Shown one piece after another: positions 5,119 through 6,218 of a stretch of 6,218 nt of DNA. The stretch comes from an archaeon MnTg01. GTDB taxonomy: Archaea; Thermoproteota; Nitrososphaeria; Nitrososphaerales; Nitrosopumilaceae. The notes beneath the pieces were generated by a model. The model saw only the letters and a list, made by a program, of their open reading frames with translations, searched no databases and had not been told where the DNA came from. The translations under genes and the position numbers were made by a program. Numbering within the stretch: position 1 is the stretch's first letter; each line of letters opens with the position of its first letter. The DNA lies in assembly GCA_008974855.1 (NCBI GenBank), contig BFAR01000095.1, positions 1-6,218 of the forward strand. Reading direction: 5' to 3'.

Positions 5119-5367
5119 TTAGTTATCGTTTACCATCATGGTAATAGCTGATTGTATGTTTATAATAGATTTAATTTTGTCTAATGCTAAATGACGAATG
5201 TTATCATCTGAATCCGCTGTAATTTTTATTATAATATCATAAACGCCATAAACTCCTTGAATTTCAAAATCAATAGATTGTTGTTGAGTTAAGATTTGTT
5301 TTACTTTATCTATTACCTCTACTTCGTGGTTTATTGCCACATTTAACAAAAAATAAGCAGTAGGCAT
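5119..5367 (-). CDS. Stand-alone Lrp/AsnC ligand-binding (RAM) domain protein, second of the pair
   Basis: This 82-residue protein is a single RAM domain with beta-alpha-beta-beta-alpha-beta order: strand AYFLLNVAI (4-12), helix HEVEVIDKVKQILTQ (14-28), strands around IDFEIQGVYG and YDIIIKITAD (32-52), helix DNIRHLALDKIKSI (55-68) and a last strand SAITMMV (73-79). The G-V-Y-D-I element (41-45) matches the G-x-Y-D motif of Lrp/AsnC effector domains, which bind amino acids or similar small ligands at dimer interfaces. The DNA-binding HTH of Lrp proteins is missing. Such proteins form dimers or larger rings and may sense ligands or modify full-length Lrp proteins by mixed assembly (family knowledge and inference). 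ATG 5367 lies 3 nt after the stop of the preceding RAM gene, so translation is probably coupled. It differs clearly from its neighbour: an insert near residues 28-34 (TQQQSID) lengthens the loop before strand 2. Confidence 0.87.
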   Translation of the reverse strand: MPTAYFLLNVAINHEVEVIDKVKQILTQQQSIDFEIQGVYGVYDIIIKITADSDDNIRHLALDKIKSIINIQSAITMMVNDN

Positions 5368-5370
5368 GAG

Positions 5371-5610
5371 TTACGTTTGTCCAGCTATTCCCATTAGTGT
5401 AAGAGTTGATCTAATATTTTCAATCTTACGAATTTTCCAAGTAATTAGTTCTCGAAGGGATTCCACTCTATCAGATTCTATTTTGGCAAGAATGTCATAA
5501 GCACCAAAAGTTCCATGAACCTCAGTTACCCCTTCTAGTGATTTTAGGTGCATGATTACTGACTCTTCTGAACCTAACTCACAATTAATCAAAACAAAAG
5601 CTTGTGCCAT
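5371..5610 (-). CDS. Stand-alone Lrp/AsnC ligand-binding (RAM) domain protein, first of the pair
   Basis: This 79-residue protein is a complete RAM domain without HTH. Strand AFVLINCEL (4-12) is followed by helix SEESVIMHLKSL (14-25), strand VTEVHGTFG (28-36), strand AYDILAKIES (37-46), helix VESLRELITWKIRKI (49-63) and strand STLTLMGI (68-75). The G-A-Y-D-I motif at 36-40 is the family hallmark for the effector pocket. Its role would be ligand sensing in the cytoplasm, either alone or by joining Lrp/AsnC regulators; no direct DNA binding is expected. It is the promoter-proximal gene of a minus-strand group, with a clear TATA-like box 26 nt upstream of the ATG and the second RAM gene 3 nt downstream. 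The two paralogues share fold and motif but differ at many positions, so they probably form unlike partners or bind different ligands rather than being recent copies. Confidence 0.88.
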   Translation of the reverse strand: MAQAFVLINCELGSEESVIMHLKSLEGVTEVHGTFGAYDILAKIESDRVESLRELITWKIRKIENIRSTLTLMGIAGQT

Positions 5611-5632
5611 AACTTAGTTTACGTGTTTTTGA

Positions 5633-5639
5633 TATATAA
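5633..5639 (-). promoter_or_regulatory. TATA box for the RAM-domain operon
   Basis: The minus strand reads TTATATA within ATTATATATC, centred 26 nt upstream of the ATG at 5610. This is the clearest core promoter in the window and predicts a leaderless mRNA. It would drive both RAM genes and perhaps the membrane-protein gene. Confidence 0.6.
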
Positions 5640-5753
5640 TATGGATCGTAGAGTTCTATACTGATTTTTTATTAGATTGTAATAATTGTATAATTTGGAC
5701 ATAACTTGAATAATTACCTTTAAGTAATTTTTTTAAATTATCTTTGATTCGAT

Positions 5754-5799
5754 TCAGTACTCCCCAGATTAATCAGACGCCACGTCCTGTACGCTTTTT
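5754..5799 (+). ncRNA. Possible small RNA with T-run end
   Basis: GACG (5776-5779) and CGTC (5783-5786) make a 4-bp stem with loop CCA, extended by CA/TG across one bulged C. GTA (5757-5759) can pair with TAC (5790-5792) outside. A run of five T (5795-5799) follows on the plus strand, and an A/T box (TTTTTTTAAATTA, 5728-5740) lies about 25 nt before the block. The layout of box, GC-richer stem and T-run is what a short archaeal transcript would show. Stems are short, so chance is a real alternative. Confidence 0.2.
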
Positions 5800-5801
5800 C
5801 T

Positions 5802-5816
5802 ATGTTCTGTGAACAT
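5802..5816. repeat. Perfect palindrome ATGTTC-TGT-GAACAT, possible operator
   Basis: Six-base arms (5802-5807 and 5811-5816) flank a 3-nt centre. The half-site recurs 50 nt on, where GAACAT (5866-5871) lies in a second inverted repeat (GTATGTT 5847-5853 with AACATAC 5867-5873, 13-nt gap). Two related dyads in one intergenic region suggest binding sites of a dimeric regulator or RNA hairpins. Confidence 0.4.
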
Positions 5817-5899
5817 CTTAGTCGAACAAATTTTTCAAAACTTTTTGTATGTTTTAGACACACATGAACATACTAACTAATTTTGATAAAGATGATTAG

Positions 5900-5968
5900 T
5901 GACTGTTGGGCCTGCCTGCCAATCCTTTCGTTTAGCTAGACCATAGCTATTCCCTGCGGCCCCAGTCA
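5900..5968. ncRNA. GC-rich structured element, candidate ncRNA or leader RNA
   Basis: About 55% G+C (38 of 69 bases) in otherwise A/T-rich intergenic DNA. The ends pair: TGACTG (5900-5905) with CAGTCA (5963-5968), then after a 2-nt bulge GGGCC (5908-5912) with GGCCC (5958-5962), giving 11 bp. Inside, TAGCTA (5933-5938) and TAGCTA (5944-5949) form a 6-bp hairpin with loop GACCA. On the plus strand a T-rich tail (ATTTTATTTTATC) follows, and the next gene starts 48 nt downstream. In A/T-rich archaea such islands often mark structured RNAs. The strand is not settled. It matches no tRNA, 5S, SRP or RNase P signature that I can recognise. It may be an independent small RNA or a cis-element in the leader of the downstream gene. 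Confidence 0.45.
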
Positions 5969-6016
5969 TTTTATTTTATCCAAATCTTCATTAAAACAAT
6001 AATTCTTGAATTAAAC

Positions 6017-6218
6017 ATGAAAATCGTAATTACAGAAGATCAACTTGAAATTAATTTTAGCACAACTAAAAAAATTTTATCTATGAAAGGCTCATTTAAA
6101 ATTCCACTCAAACACATTCAAAGCATCACAACTCAACTACCAAAACCAACTTGGAAGGAGATCAAAGCCCCAGGTACAATGATTCCAGGATTAATTAAAG
6201 CAGGAACATACTATACAG
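6017..6218 (+). CDS. Unrecognised protein, N-terminal 67 residues (cut by window edge)
   Basis: An ATG at 6017 opens a frame that continues through the right edge. The visible part starts MKIVITEDQLEINFSTTKK and goes on to strands around KILSMKGSFKIPLKHIQSITTQL (19-41). A segment PKPTWKEIKAPGTMIPGLIKAGTYYT then ends the window. The alternation of strands, the I-P-L-K-H-I-Q-S-I element and the P-G-T-x-I-P-G stretch resemble bacterial/archaeal PH-like small domains in which a hydrophobic strand is followed by I-P-G-x-x-x-x-G. This is a weak resemblance, and I give no function. There is no signal peptide or membrane segment in the part seen. A/T-rich TTAAAAC (5991-5997) lies about 24 nt upstream as a possible TATA box for a leaderless mRNA; the structured element at 5900-5968 is next upstream. 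Confidence 0.72.
   Translation, partial: MKIVITEDQLEINFSTTKKILSMKGSFKIPLKHIQSITTQLPKPTWKEIKAPGTMIPGLIKAGTYYT

Larger units (their letters stand above)
5611..6016. other. 406-nt intergenic region with inverted repeats and structured islands
   Basis: No convincing protein gene is present. The stretch holds the RAM operon promoter (5633-5639) and an inverted repeat AATTAC/GTAATT (5712-5717/5724-5729) followed on the plus strand by a T-run. A hairpin-prone GC-richer block lies at about 5754-5799, followed by a palindrome ATGTTC-TGT-GAACAT (5802-5816) and an inverted repeat GTATGTT/AACATAC (5847-5853/5867-5873). A GC-rich foldable island lies at 5900-5968. Two tiny plus-strand frames (5802-5867, 21 codons plus stop; 5864-5899, 11 codons plus stop) overlap by ATGA but lack protein-like signals. 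The region divides divergent genes and is unusually long for this compact genome. Confidence 0.7.

Noticed and set aside
5748..5867. Open plus-strand frame, with a 21-codon ATG frame at 5802-5867 overlapping the next ATG by ATGA.
   Set aside because: No ATG, GTG or TTG start before 5802, no RBS, Cys/Phe-rich composition without domain features, and it runs through palindromes. It is better explained as non-coding.
5891..5970. C/D-box or H/ACA guide RNA in the GC-rich island.
   Set aside because: GATGATTA is not a proper C box (RTGATGA) and no CTGA D box follows. On the minus strand ACA follows the inner stem, but the distance to the upper stem is too long for a normal pseudouridylation pocket.
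1..6218. CRISPR array, insertion sequence, attachment sites or phage genes.
   Set aside because: No regularly spaced repeats, transposase motifs, long terminal repeats or tRNA-flanked duplications were seen; all genes fit a normal archaeal chromosome.

Overview
The window looks like a chromosomal segment of an ammonia-oxidising archaeon of the Nitrosopumilus/Nitrosarchaeum type (Thaumarchaeota, now Nitrososphaerota). The evidence is a transcription factor B gene, a biotin protein ligase with an HTH domain, an archaeal Dps-like ferritin, stand-alone Lrp/AsnC ligand-binding (RAM) proteins, AT-rich DNA, A/T-boxes about 25-30 nt upstream of start codons and almost no Shine-Dalgarno sequences. The placement is by pattern recognition and was not confirmed by a search.

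Layout, left to right. (1) 1-493, minus: N-terminal part of a secreted Ig-like protein, cut by the window edge. (2) 604-1605, plus: biotin-protein ligase BirA, divergent from the secreted protein. (3) 1614-1997, minus: small coiled-coil protein with an extremely Lys/Arg-rich tail, convergent with birA. (4) 2052-2528, minus: FMN/F420-type split-barrel protein. (5) 2612-3199, minus: Dps-like ferritin, followed by two overlapping hairpins. (6) 3272-3412, minus: 46-residue zinc-ribbon protein. (7) 3607-4515, plus: transcription factor B. (8) 4516-5070, minus: five-helix membrane protein whose stop codon abuts the TFB stop. (9) 5119-5367 and 5371-5610, minus: two tandem RAM-domain proteins without HTH, probably heading an operon that may include the membrane protein. 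(10) 5611-6016: a 406-nt stretch without a convincing gene, holding inverted repeats and a GC-rich, foldable island that is the best candidate for an unannotated RNA or regulatory element. (11) 6017-6218, plus: start of an unrecognised protein, cut by the right edge.

Most genes appear to be single transcription units with their own TATA-like boxes. The distance from box to start codon suggests leaderless or nearly leaderless mRNAs. The genes cover general functions: biotin attachment for carboxylases, basal transcription, redox cofactor chemistry, iron/oxidative-stress defence and small-molecule sensing. No mobile element, CRISPR array, rRNA or tRNA was seen. The least ordinary parts are the tandem RAM pair, the histone-tail-like basic protein and the structured 5.7-6.0 kb intergenic region.
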